Below are positions 31,473 through 43,400 of a stretch of 64,000 bases of DNA, piece by piece. Both the position numbers and the translations under genes were made by a program. This DNA is from Stenocarpella maydis (lineage: Eukaryota > Ascomycota > Sordariomycetes > Diaporthales > Diaporthaceae), in the NCBI GenBank assembly GCA_002270565.1, contig CM008199.1, positions 1 to 64,000 on the forward strand, read 5' to 3'. Under the pieces are notes generated by a model, which searched no databases, was not told where the DNA came from, and saw only the letters and a list, made by a program, of their open reading frames with translations. The stretch's first letter is position 1. Every line of letters begins with the position of its first letter.

Positions 31473-33008
31473 TTGAAGAGAAAAAAGAAAGGAGAGAGAA
31501 GAGAGGAGAAGAGGAAAGATTCCTCTTTTCTTTCTTCTCTTTTGAAGAGGACAAAGAGAGGAAAAAGAAGAGAGGGCAATAACCAAAACCCGTCTCTTGG
31601 ACAGGAGAGGTATGAGGATTCCACTCTTCCATACGAAGATTTCACCCTTCACCGTAATCTTCACAAGACATATCCAGAAATTCATCGTGGAGAAGGAAAC
31701 TACCTTTATGCAGATGAAAAGGAGGGAGTTCGTGTCTTTTTTGATGCATCTTGTGGTGCTGCTGTCTCGGTTCTCGGGCACAATGACAAAAGAGTTAAAG
31801 ATGCAATAAAAGCTCAGATGGACACAGGAATTAGCTATCTATCTGCTGCATATTGGAGAAATCGTGGTGTGGACGAGGCATCCAATATTCTTATCCAAAG
31901 TACCGACGGAAAAATGGAAAAAGTCTTTTGGGCTTGCTCAGGTTCTGAAGCGATAGAATCTAGCATGAAACTCAGTCGTCAATATTTCTTCGAGAAAGAA
32001 GGTGAGGATACACCCCGTGTAAATTATATAGCCCGTGACAGATCGTATCACGGTAACACATTGGGAGCCTTGTCTCTTTCAGGGTTTAAATCCCGAAGAA
32101 AACCTTACGAAAGTATTCTTTCGGATAAGGTTCACCACGTTTCTCCATGTTACCCTTATCGTCAACAAGAGAAGGGTGAATCGGATGCTATGTTCGTCGC
32201 TAAGAAAGAAGCTGAGCTTGAAGCCAAATTCCAATAGCTAGGCCCGGAGACAGTTGCTGCCTTTGTTGTAGAGCCGGTCGTTGGTGCTGCTCTTGGCTGT
32301 GTTCCCTGTGTCCCCGGTTACCTTAAAGCAATGCGAGATGTTTGCCACAAACACGGTGCTCTTTTCATACTTGATGAAGTCATGTGTGGAATGGGTAAAA
32401 CTGGTAATATGCACGCCTGGCAAGAAGAGGATGTTGCACCTGATATCCAAGTCGTAGCTAAAGCACTTGCTGCAGGGTATGAACCAGTTTCCGCTATGCT
32501 TATCTCCAATAAGGTCTATGAGGTCTTGAAAAATGGATCTGGAGAGTTTGCTCATGGATTTACCTACGAGGCCATGCCAAAACAAGCAGCTGCTTGTATC
32601 GCAGTTCAGCAAATCTTACGTGATGAAGATTTGCTGAAAAATGTGGTCGAACAAGATAAGTACTTGGAAGAAATGCTTAAAGCTAAGCTAGGCGATCATC
32701 CAAATGTTGGAGACATTCGAGGCAAAGGTCTTTTATGGGGTCTAGAGTTCGTGGAGGATAAAGCGACCAAGGAACCGTTCGATCCGAAACTCGGGGTTGC
32801 TCAGCAAATTTTTTACTTGGCTATCTCAGATCCTTACAATATCTTCATATACCCTGGAGGTGGATCTGTTGATGGAATTTGTGGAGACCACATCATTATT
32901 TCTCCTTCGTACAGGGTTACTAAGGAAGATATAGATGATATCGTTGGGAGGATCTCAGATGTCATCGTTCAAGTTTTCTTGAAGATTCAAAAGACAAGAG
33001 AGGAGTGA
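31473..33008 (+). pseudogene. Class III PLP-dependent aminotransferase, nuclear type, one nonsense codon
   Basis: One frame of about 510 codons, broken only by TAG at 32,235-32,237 (KFQ-stop-LGPETVAAF). The first 50 or so residues are Lys/Arg/Glu-rich low complexity and the true start is unclear. Conserved features: GNYLYADEKEGVRVFFDASC; ACSGSEAIESSMKLSRQYF; RSYHGNTLGALSLSG; the PLP-ring Asp in LFILDEVMCGMGKTG; the Schiff-base Lys in VVAKALAAGYEPVSAML; and IRGKGLLWGLEFVEDK near the end. The family moves amino groups from omega-amino acids to 2-oxo acids. No TGA occurs in frame, and codon use and G+C are unlike the neighbours. Every active-site residue I can place is present, so decay is very recent, or the TAG is an error. 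Confidence 0.85.
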
Positions 33009-33066
33009 AAAATGATAAAAAAAATAAAAACATTGAAAAATGATAAAAAAAAATAAAAACATTGAA
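33008..33066 (+). repeat. Tandem repeat after the aminotransferase
   Basis: Two copies of a unit of about 27 bp containing AAAAATGATAAAAAAAATAA and ending ACATTG follow the stop codon directly. This could mark the 3' edge of the inserted DNA. Confidence 0.55.
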
Positions 33067-33459
33067 AAGAAGAGTTAAATTACAAAAAAAGTTTAAATGA
33101 AAGTAAAATTCAAAAATTAGGAAAAGTAATAGTAAAAAAAAATTCTTTCTGGTTTGGTTTTATTTTCTTCTTTTTCAATGCTTTAAATATGAAATAGTAA
33201 AAAAAATAGGTACAAGTATAAAAACTAAAAAAAAAATCTTCTCATGTGGTTATTATTTTGATTGTTTTTCTGCGATGGTTTTTTTATTGTTGATCTTAGG
33301 TTCTTTGATAATTGTTAATAGGAAGCCGGAAATTTGGGAAGTTATGCTGTGGAAAAGGGGGGGGGGATACTTAAGGGAAGAATTTAATTTCTTTTCATAT
33401 GTTTTTCATGATTTGTGGCATAAATTCTTTTCTTTTTTTATTATTTTCGGCTTCCTCCA
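33067..33459. other. A/T-rich spacer, no gene seen
   Basis: Homopolymer-rich, with a run of about ten G near 33,360. The open stretch at 33,275-33,466 has no recognisable content. Confidence 0.3.
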
Positions 33460-33581
33460 AAACTAATCGCTAATGGTAAAGCAAGTATTTTTTTCTCTTC
33501 ATCTTTTATTTTTAATAAATAAAAATATTAAGTGGATAGTTAGCATAAATACTTATTTAAGTTCGAATCTTAATTAGTTTA
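33460..33581 (+). tRNA. tRNA-like sequence with a 62-nt anticodon-loop region
   Basis: The acceptor AAACTAA pairs with TTAGTTT, the D-arm is GCT/AGC with a GG-containing loop, the anticodon stem is AAGTA/TACTT (extendable to 8 bp with TTT/AAA) and the T-arm is TTAAG-TTCGAAT-CTTAA. Where a seven-base anticodon loop should be there are 62 bases (33,488-33,549), so the anticodon cannot be read. It is either a tRNA gene interrupted at the anticodon by about 55 nt or a decayed pseudo-tRNA. Confidence 0.5.
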
Positions 33582-34696
33582 CCCTAGATAGGTATATTTT
33601 TAGTTATACTTTTCGTAATACTCTTCGATGGTAATTATTATCTAAGGTTATTATATTTCCTTATAGTTATTATATTTCCTTATAGTTATAAGAATTGGAG
33701 GTATATTAGAACATACATTATTTTTGTAGCCTATTAAACCTGGTCTAATTTCAGTAGGTTACCTAGAGAAACCCCGTTGTAGGACGTTAGAGGTACGAGC
33801 TGGTACGTCTATCTCTTAAGGGGGGGGGGTGCAACTTCCTTGGTTTAGAAATGAAAAGATACAATAACATATTTATTTCCGTTATCCCTTTGATCGAGAG
33901 AAATGGAGGGCTGCTTATTCCCCCCCCCGTATAGGCGTAAGTTGAGTGGCTGGGTCAAGTGGTTACTTATCTAGAGATACCTTTATATGCTATTCTACTA
34001 AGCCGTTTGTAGAGAAAGTACCTTTAGATTCTGAATCTAAAGTCTACAAGAAAGGCTTTTTCGATTTTCAATAACTTCAAAATTTGAAGATAGTAGTTAT
34101 TCTTTTTATCAAGTAATAAGTAATAATTTAAGCTCTTCCCTGCCGGGACCCTCAAGGCCCCCCTCCTATCCCCTCCGCCTCCTAAACAAGTTGAGGAGGA
34201 AGGAGGGGATCAGGGAATATCAATAAACTCATTTTATCGAATGATAAAATTTTTCTAGTATAATTGTAAAAAATGAATGTACAGTTTCATAAATAATTAA
34301 TGTCTCAGTTTGTAATAATGATATTCTAAAGATAGATTCAGATAAAGGTTCTTATATAACGTTTTGTTTAATGTTTGCTCTTTATTTTTTTTTTCTTTGT
34401 TATTTAGGGGGGGGGAGGGAAAGAAATAAATTCTTGACTTCCTTAAAGTTTTATTTAGGAATTGATGTTTAAATAGGGTAGCCAAGCTTTAAGCTTGGCT
34501 ATCTTCAATCCATATTAGCTTAAAGGTAAAGTAAATATTTTGCTAACCCCCCCCCTTATCTCAAGGAACTTATTATCATTATTCAGTAGTGGATAATTAA
34601 AATAGAAAGCATAAGTATTAATTCTAGTTCGAATCTATAATAGAATGTATAAATATGTTTGGTTATGTGTTTAAAGTGTAATACAGGCTGTATAAG
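33582..34696. other. Spacer, no gene recognised
   Basis: A/T-rich with GC-rich islands (near 33,770-33,840 and 34,140-34,210, the latter with CCTCC/GGAGG hairpins) and several G or C runs of 8-10. No tRNA or protein gene is evident apart from the tRNA-His at its end. Confidence 0.35.
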
Positions 34697-34769
34697 GTGG
34701 ATATAGTTCAATCGGTAGAGCGACTGTATGTGGCACAGTAAGTTCCCTGTTCGAGCCAGGGTATCCACC
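34697..34769 (+). tRNA. trnH: tRNA-His (GTG)
   Basis: The acceptor GTGGATA pairs with TATCCAC, with C at position 73. The DNA already encodes the extra 5' G (34,696) characteristic of tRNA-His, opposite that C. D-arm GTTC/GAGC; anticodon arm ACTGT-ATGTGGC-ACAGT with GTG; T-arm CCCTG-TTCGAGC-CAGGG. All stems pair. Confidence 0.93.
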
Positions 34770-34816
34770 CGTCGAAGTACCAATATATTTTTTATTTATT
34801 TTAATTTAAATCCCTC

Positions 34817-34852
34817 CTATATTTTTAGCGAATTAATTCGCTAAAAATATAG
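34817..34852. repeat. 36-bp perfect palindrome downstream of trnH
   Basis: CTATATTTTTAGCGAATT and its reverse complement meet without a loop. It could form a hairpin in RNA 3' of trnH (a processing or stability signal) or be an inserted palindrome. Confidence 0.6.
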
Positions 34853-35450
34853 GCCGTGCCGCTTGGGCTGGGGAGGGGGGGGGCAGAGGTGTTTAAATAA
34901 TATTAGGTTTAGGTATTACTAGTACCTAATATTAAATAGATTTTTGGTCGTCTTATATCCCTTTATCTTTGGGTTACAGTCCAAATTTCTAATGGGTTTC
35001 CTCGAACTGTAACTAATAAGTCGTATAGATACTTCTATATAATTTGTATTTATTTCAGCCTAGGTAGTGAGGACATAATATAAAGGTAAGCCAGGATAGT
35101 TTAATAGGTTAAAACTTTAATTTCATATATTAATAATGAGAATTCGATTTTCTCTCCCGGCTAAAGTAGGAAGCAGTAAGTCCCCCCCCCCATGGTTTCT
35201 TTTGGGCTTCGTACCCTAAAAGGGAGGTTTTATCGAAGTTAGGTGGTCTTACCTTTTCTACTTTTCTTATCATCGTGCACCTAATAGATTCATCTATTAG
35301 GTGCACGATAATTTACTAAATTATTATAATATTTTCTATATTTTCATTATTGTGTTAATCTAAATTTAAAGCTTCGATTTAATTTATATTTATCAATCTA
35401 TTATTTAAAATTGGGCTAGTAGGTTAAGTATTTCTCTGTTTGAATTAATA
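34853..35450. other. Spacer with palindrome, no gene seen
   Basis: Contains G/C runs and palindrome H5 at 35,269. No open frame or tRNA was recognised. Confidence 0.35.
35269..35312. repeat. 44-bp palindrome family, copy H5
   Basis: Arms have CGTGCACC and GGTGCACG, as in H4, in spacer DNA; one C/T change lies in the outer arm (ATCATC versus ATTATC). Confidence 0.8.
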
Positions 35451-35740
35451 AGGCTTTAACTATCAAACTCCGGGGAAGCCCTAAAGCTTCTGGTACCAAG
35501 CTATACTCGAAAGGGTATATGTGGATGAACTAATCACTCATGTATGGTAACAAGTCAGAAGATTCTAGTAATAAGTATGGGTTATTGCGGGTCTAAGTCA
35601 GTAATGCTTAACAGTGTTGGTATTACTGTAAAAGAGCAACGAGCAGATGGTAGTTGTACTAACCTAAAGTAACTACTAGAAAATAGTAGGGTTAGTATTA
35701 AGGTGTGCTCTAACCGTTCGGAAACGAATTTAATTCCATG
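35451..35740 (+). mobile_element. Orphan group I intron core outside any gene
   Basis: Carries the same series as the nad2 and cox2 intron cores: ACTCCGGGGAAGCCC, AAAGCTTCTGGTACCAAGC, GTGGATGAACTAATCACTC, GCGGGTCTAAGTCAG, AAAAGAGCAACGAGCAGATG and AAGGTGTGCTCTAACCGTTC. No exon flanks it. It is either a relic from a lost gene or duplication, or an intron integrated outside genes. Confidence 0.6.
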
Positions 35741-36860
35741 TTTATGAAGAGAATATTATCTCTTAGTAGATATGGAGAAGGATATAATCTTTATTTCTAG
35801 GTGAGGGGGAGTAGATGATTTACTGTTAGATTATTAACAAAAATTCTCATATCAATTTTGATAAACATATTTATTGTTTTATTATCGATCTATTATTTGC
35901 TAAATCATACACAAATGTTAGCTTATTTTTTTTTTCTTTTTTCCTTTAGATAATAAATTGTCTAGTTATTTAATAATAACATTAGTTTTAGTTAACAATT
36001 TATACTTATTTATTATATATTTTCTAGATGTTGGTGTTATTTTTAGTTTCTTATTTTATATTCGTCCTTCTTTATTATTATTGCTATTTTTATAGGGTAT
36101 TCTCACTAATGTTTTTAAGACTAATATTGATAATTTAAAAACAGTACTATTAAATATAGGAGGGTCACCAAAAATAATATTTAAATGATCCAAACTGTCT
36201 ATACCTAGATTTGTTTTTTTTTAGTATAATTTGCATGTTTTTATTTTTATATGATTTTTATAGTGATAATATGTTAAATACTGCACTTTGAATACCTATA
36301 AATAGTAAATATAAAATCAAATATACTTCTGGGTTAATATTATTAATTTTAACTTTAATAGTTGTCATAGTACGATTTAGTACAGCAGGAAATATAGTTT
36401 CTGGACTTTTAAAATCTTTTTTTTGCCTTGGCATCTTTAAATTTTTTTAGGAGAAAAGATTCCGGGGGTTTTTCAAAAAAATTATTTCACGGATCTTTCT
36501 GATAGTAACTGGTTTTCAGTTAAATCAATAAATAATAAGGAATATCTAGTTTCTAATAACGATGATAAATTTAAATCTTTATTATTGCCAATTCATTTAT
36601 ATGTGTTTGGATTAGGTCGGGTATTACAGATTTTATTAAGGTTATTATTTCTAATAATAGGATTATTATTTTATATGATATTAATATTTACCCTTTTTAA
36701 CCTTATATTTAATTATATGAATTGTATAGAATTTGGGGATAGTAATTATTCCTTTTTTAGTTTAATTCAAAATAAATTTAATTTAAATTCAATTACTAAA
36801 CCTTGATTTTCTAAATCTATCTTTAGTAATGTTCTTATTATGTCAAATAGTTTCTTCTAG
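35741..36860 (+). pseudogene. Decayed membrane-protein ORF of unknown function
   Basis: Several overlapping broken frames encode hydrophobic stretches with TGA-Trp codons (SGLILLILTLIVVIVRFSTA; IPINSKYKIKY; the segment 36,585-36,806 with LGRVLQILLRLLFLIIGLLF). Frames change repeatedly, often at T or A runs. I cannot match it to a respiratory subunit. It may be a relative of the membrane ORF in cox1 intron 3, but the similarity is only in composition. Confidence 0.35.
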
Positions 36861-36923
36861 TATATTTTTTTTTTCTATTTTATTTTATGTAAAAAGGTTA
36901 ACATAATATATGTTTTAACCTAA

Positions 36924-36967
36924 GCTAGTGTGCACCAGATAAACTAGTTTATCAGGTGCACACTAGC
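36924..36967. repeat. Palindrome variant V1, CTAGTGTGCACC type
   Basis: Arms GCTAGTGTGCACCAGATAAA and its complement enclose a CTAG centre. The inner TGCACC/GGTGCA is shared with the 44-bp family. Confidence 0.8.
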
Positions 36968-36971
36968 AAAA

Positions 36972-37046
36972 ATGTTTTAGTTTAATGGTAAAACTTAACT
37001 ATTAAGTTATAGTAGTTATGATATAAGTTCGAATCTTGTAGACATG
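36972..37046 (+). tRNA. tRNA-like sequence, anticodon unclear
   Basis: The acceptor ATGTTT pairs with AGACAT (6 bp), D-arm GTTT/AAAC with AATGGTA, and T-arm ATAAG-TTCGAAT-CTTGT. The anticodon arm can pair TAACT with AGTTA but leaves a 13-base loop containing TTAAG, which may hide a Leu UAA anticodon. It lies just after palindrome V1. Possibly decayed. Confidence 0.4.
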
Positions 37047-37114
37047 TAAGTAGTAATTATTAAAGCGCCGGTCTAGTGAGATAGCTTTATAGTTTCTACT
37101 TTTTTTACTAAATT

Positions 37115-37495
37115 ATGATAATACTTTCTACACTTTTATTACTAATTTCGAATGCCGTCAGTTTAAGACGAGATATGTCTATTCTTTATAATAGAATTGC
37201 CATAATAGCTTTATTATATGCTATATTACAAAGCTTAATAAGTTTTTTTATAATAAGTAATGGTGGTGTAGGTATACATGGAGGTTTATTCCATGTGACA
37301 AATATAACACAGGTTTTTCATATTTTTTTATATTTTATTAGTATATTAATCTTACAGTTGACTAGTTTTTATCCTAGAAAAGTTTGAGTTGCAGAACACT
37401 CATCCTTAGTAAATTTATTTACGAATAAATTAATATATTATAGAACAAAAATCATCAATAAATTTGGAGAACATTTAAAAATTATCGAATACCCT
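37115..37495 (+). CDS. nad2: nad2 exon 1
   Basis: 127 codons from ATG to the EYP segment (CCT), including [18 protein letters not shown]. Trp is TGA. Confidence 0.95.
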
Positions 37496-40400
37496 GCCCG
37501 GCAGCGTGGGAAGTTGCCAATATTGTGGGGAAAATTGCCAAACTCCGGGGACCTCCTAAAGCTTTTGATACCAAATCTGGACTATTTGTTCCATGGTGGG
37601 TGAACTAATTATTCACGTAAGGTAAAAATTCAAAAGATGGCTTATCAGTTGTGTTGTTTTTCATTAATAAATTTCACTTCTTGTGGGGTGGTGTATTACT
37701 ACCTTTACTGGGCTATCGAGACAATGTTGTCTCGAAAAATGGATAATCGCGGATCTAAATCAAACTATACAAAGTTTTTAAAAGAGCAACGAGTAGACGG
37801 TAGTTTATTGTTTAATCCTTTAGGAGGGTTAAATAATATAAGGTGTACTCTAAGAGGGTTTGAAAAAATAACCTGAGCTGGAATCCCTTCCAATCTAATT
37901 TTAAATAAACGACTTTGTTCTACAAAGGGTAGCTTGTCTCTTAAAAAGTCTGTTCAATTATCTGACGCCAGTTCAAAAAAATCAACAAGGGTAAATAGTT
38001 TAAACCCTTGGTTCGTTTCAGGGTTTACAGACGGGGACGGTTCATTTACTGTATCTCTTACTAAAAAAAAATCCGGAATCGGTTGAAAAATTGTTCCTAT
38101 CTTTACTATAGGGCTGGACCATAAAGATTTAGATCTATTGGTTCAATTAAAAGCTTTTTTTAAAATCGGTCAGATTTATTCTAGTAAAAGGGGTATAGTT
38201 TATTACACAGTTGGTTCTATGAAAGATATAATAAAATATATCCTACCTCATTTTGATAAGTACCCTTTAGCTACTCTTAAATTAAAAGATTACTTACTGT
38301 TTAAAGAAATAGTTCTTCTAATGGAAAAAGGAGAACATAAATCCTTACCGGGTTTATTAAAAATATTCTCTCTCAAGGCTAGTTTAAATAAAGGGTTACC
38401 TGAGATAGTTAAGTCCGAATTTCCGGATATTATTCCTGCCGCTAAGCCTGAGTTAAATTTACCTTCGGCTTGTCCCGGAGGGACTCAGCAAGCTCTAAAT
38501 CCTAATTGATTATCAGGATTTATAACTGCAGAAGGGTCTTTCTTTGTTTCTATTTACGCCAACGATAAAAGAAAAGCAGGATATGCTGTAAGTTTAGTAT
38601 TTAGTTTAAGCCAACATGTAAAAGATGCAGAGTTATTAAAAAGGCTAGAAAATTTCCTAGCTTGTGGTAGAATTCAGGTTCATAGTAATCGTCAGACAGC
38701 TGAGTGAATTATCACTAAGTCGGATGACCTTAACCAAAAATTCATACCATTCTTAACTAAATATGCTCTTTCGGGGGTAAAACTATTAGATTTCTACAGA
38801 TTTAAAGAAGCATCTTTTTTAATAGAAAATAAAATGCACTTAACTCCTTCAGGAGTTAAGGTAATCCAAGAGATTAAAGATGCTATGTATACTCGGTAAT
38901 GAGGGTATTAGTCTTCGCCCAGAGGATGACGTTAAAAATTTAAATCAATTTTAAATTTTTACCCTTTGTAGTCCCATTCGAAGGTGGGTAAGGTTAATTA
39001 ATTTGTAGCTTGCGCCTAAATAATAACAATAGGGTTATTATAATTTTAAGTCAAGTTACCTTGGATCCAGTTGCTGATTATCGCGCACCTAATAGATTCA
39101 TCTATTAGGTGCGCGATAATTAAAATTAATTATTTAGAATTCTTTGGATAAATCCAGTAAGCCCGTTAATACTATTATTTATAATAAGTGGAGCTGTATT
39201 TTTAATGTCTACAAATGATTTTATTTCTATATTTCTTTCAATAGAGTTACAAAGTTATGGTTGTGCGCCGAGTGAGGTGTACGTTGCAGAGATATTAAAA
39301 ACAGAAATGAATTTAATATCATCGAGCATATTTGGCCTTCCAGTAATAGGAAGATGTTCGCCACGGGTAATCACGACGGGAATAGCTAATAACTATCTCG
39401 GCCGGATAGCTGATTACAAAAAGATTAGTCAAATGGGTCTGCCCTCATTGGAGATTAGTCTTAGTGGGGATAGTTATGGACAGGATAACGAACTTGATAC
39501 GTACAGAGAGGCCCAACTTGGCCTAAGTGTCTCAAGCAGAATATCGCGGCACTTAATAAGGGGAATAAATGTTTGTGCAGGTAGACCATACTGTGCAGAT
39601 TGCCAAAAGCCCTTAGCTCATTTCAGTATAGAAAACCAAAATACGCAAGGTCCTAACACTATCAATTTAAACGCCAACGTTACGCAACCCCGGGATCTAA
39701 CCGCCTATGGATACAACATATATCTAACGCGGGGACGGAGTTTCCATAGTAGTAGTTCACTTACGAAGGGAAACAGTCGGAAATCGTCACTACTTGACAT
39801 TCATGACTCTAACACTAAGGGTGCCGATAAGCTCAACCTTCTTGAAGACAGTAAGTCGTATACATCCGTTAGTTCGTGGGCGAAAACAGTAGTGAACAAT
39901 TATATAAAAGGTGATGGTACATATAACGGGCTAATCAATATCTTGAGTAACCCTTCGTTTTTGGAAGCGTGTTATCTTGAAATAAAGAGCAACCCTGGTA
40001 ATATGCCCAAAGGTTCTGACAATGTCACTCTAGGCGGTATCAACGACAAATGATTCGTAAAGACTGCTAGTGAAATACGTAGTGGTAAATTCGATTGATC
40101 TCCAGCGAGAAGAGTTATGATTCCTAAGCCGGTAAAGAAAGAATTAAGACCCCTAAGTGTGGCAAGTCCTAGAGATAAGATTGTCCAGAAAGCCCTAGCA
40201 GTAGTTTTAGAAGCCATATGAGAGGACTCATTTTCGGATAACTCGTTCGGTTTTAGACCAAATAAATCCTTACACCAGGCACTATATCAAATATACCGTA
40301 ATGGGTCAAATTACCAATGAGTGATACAAGGAGATATTTCCAAATGTTTCGATACTATCCCTCATGACAGAATTTACGACGTGCTTAGTGCAACGATAAC

Positions 40401-43400
40401 CTGCGATAAAACTTTACAACTTATACGAAAATCCCTAAAGATTGGTTATATTGATTCTGAAACCAAAGAACATGTGAAGACAGGCGTGGGAACGCCTCAA
40501 GGAAGTGTTTTGAGTCCATTGCTATCCAATATCGTTCTGAACGAATTAGATGAATATATGAACCAGTTTAAGGTAAAATTTGAAAAAGGAAAAAAACGGG
40601 CCAAGAACAAACAGTACGACGCTCTAACATCGAAAATACAAAATCTGGCCGTAGGATGGAAAACACTTCCTGGTTCTCCAGAAATCAAAAAGTATGCTAG
40701 ACTAAGAAGAACGTTACCTAGTATGATGTACAACGACCCTAATTTCAAACGAATGATGTACCTAAGATATGCGGACGATTTTATAGTATTGGTTGCAGGA
40801 TCTTCAGATGACGCCCACTTAATTAGAAACAGAATTAAAGACGTCTTAAACAAGAAATGCGGCCTTCAACTTAATGTAGACAAGACAATTATTACTGCTA
40901 CTAAAGACGGTTTCAATTTCCTTGGTGCCAGGTGTGTTAAACCCATGGCCATCAAAGCGGGTTTGTTCACAGCTAAATCTGGTAATCCAGAAAGATATAG
41001 AATGAGAATGAGAGTCATGGCTCCTATCAAAGAACTTATTAATAAACTAAAAATTAATAAGTTTGTGAAGATGGATGACCAAGGTATGCCATACGCCACC
41101 GCACGTAAGGACCTTGTAAACTTCTCACACCATGAGATAATAACATTCTATAACCACCGAATACAAGGGTTGTATAACTTCTATAGCTTTGCCAGCAATC
41201 TAAATAGTCTACGTATAATCTTCATGTTCCTTCAGTTCTCATGTGCACTTACGTTAGCACTGAAACTCAAACTAAGAACGAAGAAACAAGTGTTCAATAA
41301 ATTTGGGTATACACTAAAGGACCCTGAAACCGAAGCTTGTCTAAGAATGCCTAGTACACTTAAGGTGAGGCACCAATTCTCCAAATCCGCAGTTTCGGAG
41401 GCAGAGAATATCCTTAGAGTGTCCTGATTTAACAAACTAACTAGATCAAGTATCAACAAAGCATGTGCTTTATGTAACTCAACTAGTGATGTGGAAATGC
41501 ACCACATAAGACAAGTGAAGGACGTTAAGAACAAAATCAGAACTGGTAATAGTACATATCAACAATGGGTAGGAAGTTTCTTTAGAAAACAAGTACCTCT
41601 GTGCTTTTATCACCATGACCTACTTCATAGCGGGGATTTAAACTATGCAGACATGACCAAACTTAGAAAATACACTTAAAACTATCACCTCACGTAATTT
41701 GGAAGAATTCCGATGGAGAGCTGTATGATGGGAAACTATCACGTACAGTTCGGAGGACAGTTTTTACTGATCCTACTGTATTTACTAAGTACAATATATA
41801 GAAATTCTGAATTATCTACAACTGGAGGTTTAATTTACTTTTTATTAGGAGGATTAAGCTCATGTTTTATTTTATTAGGAACAAGTTTACTTTATGCCAA
41901 TTCAGGTACAACTAATATGGACAGTTTATATGTAATAACTAGTATTAGTGATCTAAATAATTATGGAAATTCTTGATATAACGATGACTATATAAATTTT
42001 TCTCTCCTAATCTTTACTATCGGATTTTTATTTAAAGTTAGTGCCGCTCCATTTCACTTCTGATCACCTGCCCAAAGATCTTCCCCCCCCCCCCGGGGGG
42101 GGGGGAGATCCCCCCCCCATGTGGGTGGATCCGGGAAATCTTTTATTCGGGTTAAACTATCAAATTCCGGGAACACCCTTGAACTTCTGGTACCAAGCCA
42201 TATATGAAAATATATGAGTGGCTGAAATAATTACTCAGGTATGGTAATAAGCCAGAATAATCCTGAAAAGGAGGTGGGCAATCGCGGATCTAAATCAGAT
42301 ATGCTATCTGTAAAAGAGCAACGAGTGTACGGTAATTGACATGCTGTTCTTTCACCAAGTTTAAGATGCACTCTACTAGGTTTCGAAAGAAATCTTAGAA
42401 TCAAAATCTCTTCTAAACAGATTATTCAATCACAACTATTTTCAACCTTAAATACTACAACCAAAGCTATAACTGAGGGCGCGAGCTCTAAATTAAGAGT
42501 TTTACCTTGATTTGTTACCGGTTTTGCATATTTTTTTTTACGGAATCTACGATTTTACTCGTAAAATCCGTAATTCGTAGATTAAAAAAAAAAATCAGCC
42601 GAAGGTTGTTTTATGCTTACTATTAGAAAAGCAGCTAGACAAATTTTAGGATGTACTTCTAGGTTAGGGTGAATAATCTGCATGATAAATTTGATAGCCG
42701 TGGATCTATTTTTGTTTATTACAAACCACAGTAGAGTTACTATATTTATAAATAAAAGATCGTTTCCTCCTATTCAAGAACGATATTATTCTACTAAATC
42801 TGTACAATATAATCACCTTTCACATAAGGATCTTTCTTTTGATAATATTTCAAGCCAAGTATCTATGCATAAAAACACTATAAACAAGATGTCTCCTTGA
42901 TTTCTAACCGGATTTATAGATGCAGAAGGATGTTTTAATCTTAGTGTTTATAGAGATACTAATTTCAATCTGGGTTGACGTGTTAAACTTTCTTTTCAAA
43001 TTCATTTTCATAAAAAAGATTCTTTATTATTGGAACAAATACAAAAATTTATAGGTGCCGGTAAGATATATAAAAAAAGGGAATCTACACAATATTATAT
43101 TACTTCAATAAGAGATTTAGAATTAATTCTAAAACATTTAGATAATTACCGGTTACATACTAAAAAATGATCTGACTATGAACTTTTTAAGAAAGCATTT
43201 ATTATAATTAAAAATAAAGAACATTTAACTCTGCAAAGTTTGAATAAGATTGTGTCCATAAAAGCCAGTTTAAATTTGGGTTTATCAGTTCCGGCCGCCA
43301 CCTGTGGCGGCTGGAACTACGCAAGCTAGAGCATTTAAAAACAGCTTTTGCTAATATATCACCTGCTGATAAACCTATTCTTGATAATATCGTTAGACCA

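Larger units (their letters stand above)
37496..39165 (+). mobile_element. nad2 intron 1, group I with LAGLIDADG ORF
   Basis: The core lies at the 5' side: ACTCCGGGGACCTCC, TTTTGATACCAAATC, GTGGGTGAACTAATTATTC, TCGCGGATCTAAATCAA and AAAAGAGCAACGAGTAGACG, with AAGGTGTACTCTAAGAG. Palindrome H6 lies near the 3' end. It ends in G before TTAATACTATTATTT. Confidence 0.85.

Noticed and set aside
31123..31781. Open frames over the repeats and purine/pyrimidine tracts before the aminotransferase, on both strands
   Set aside because: They are low-complexity translations of tandem repeats and A/G-rich tracts; only the aminotransferase frame has conserved motifs.
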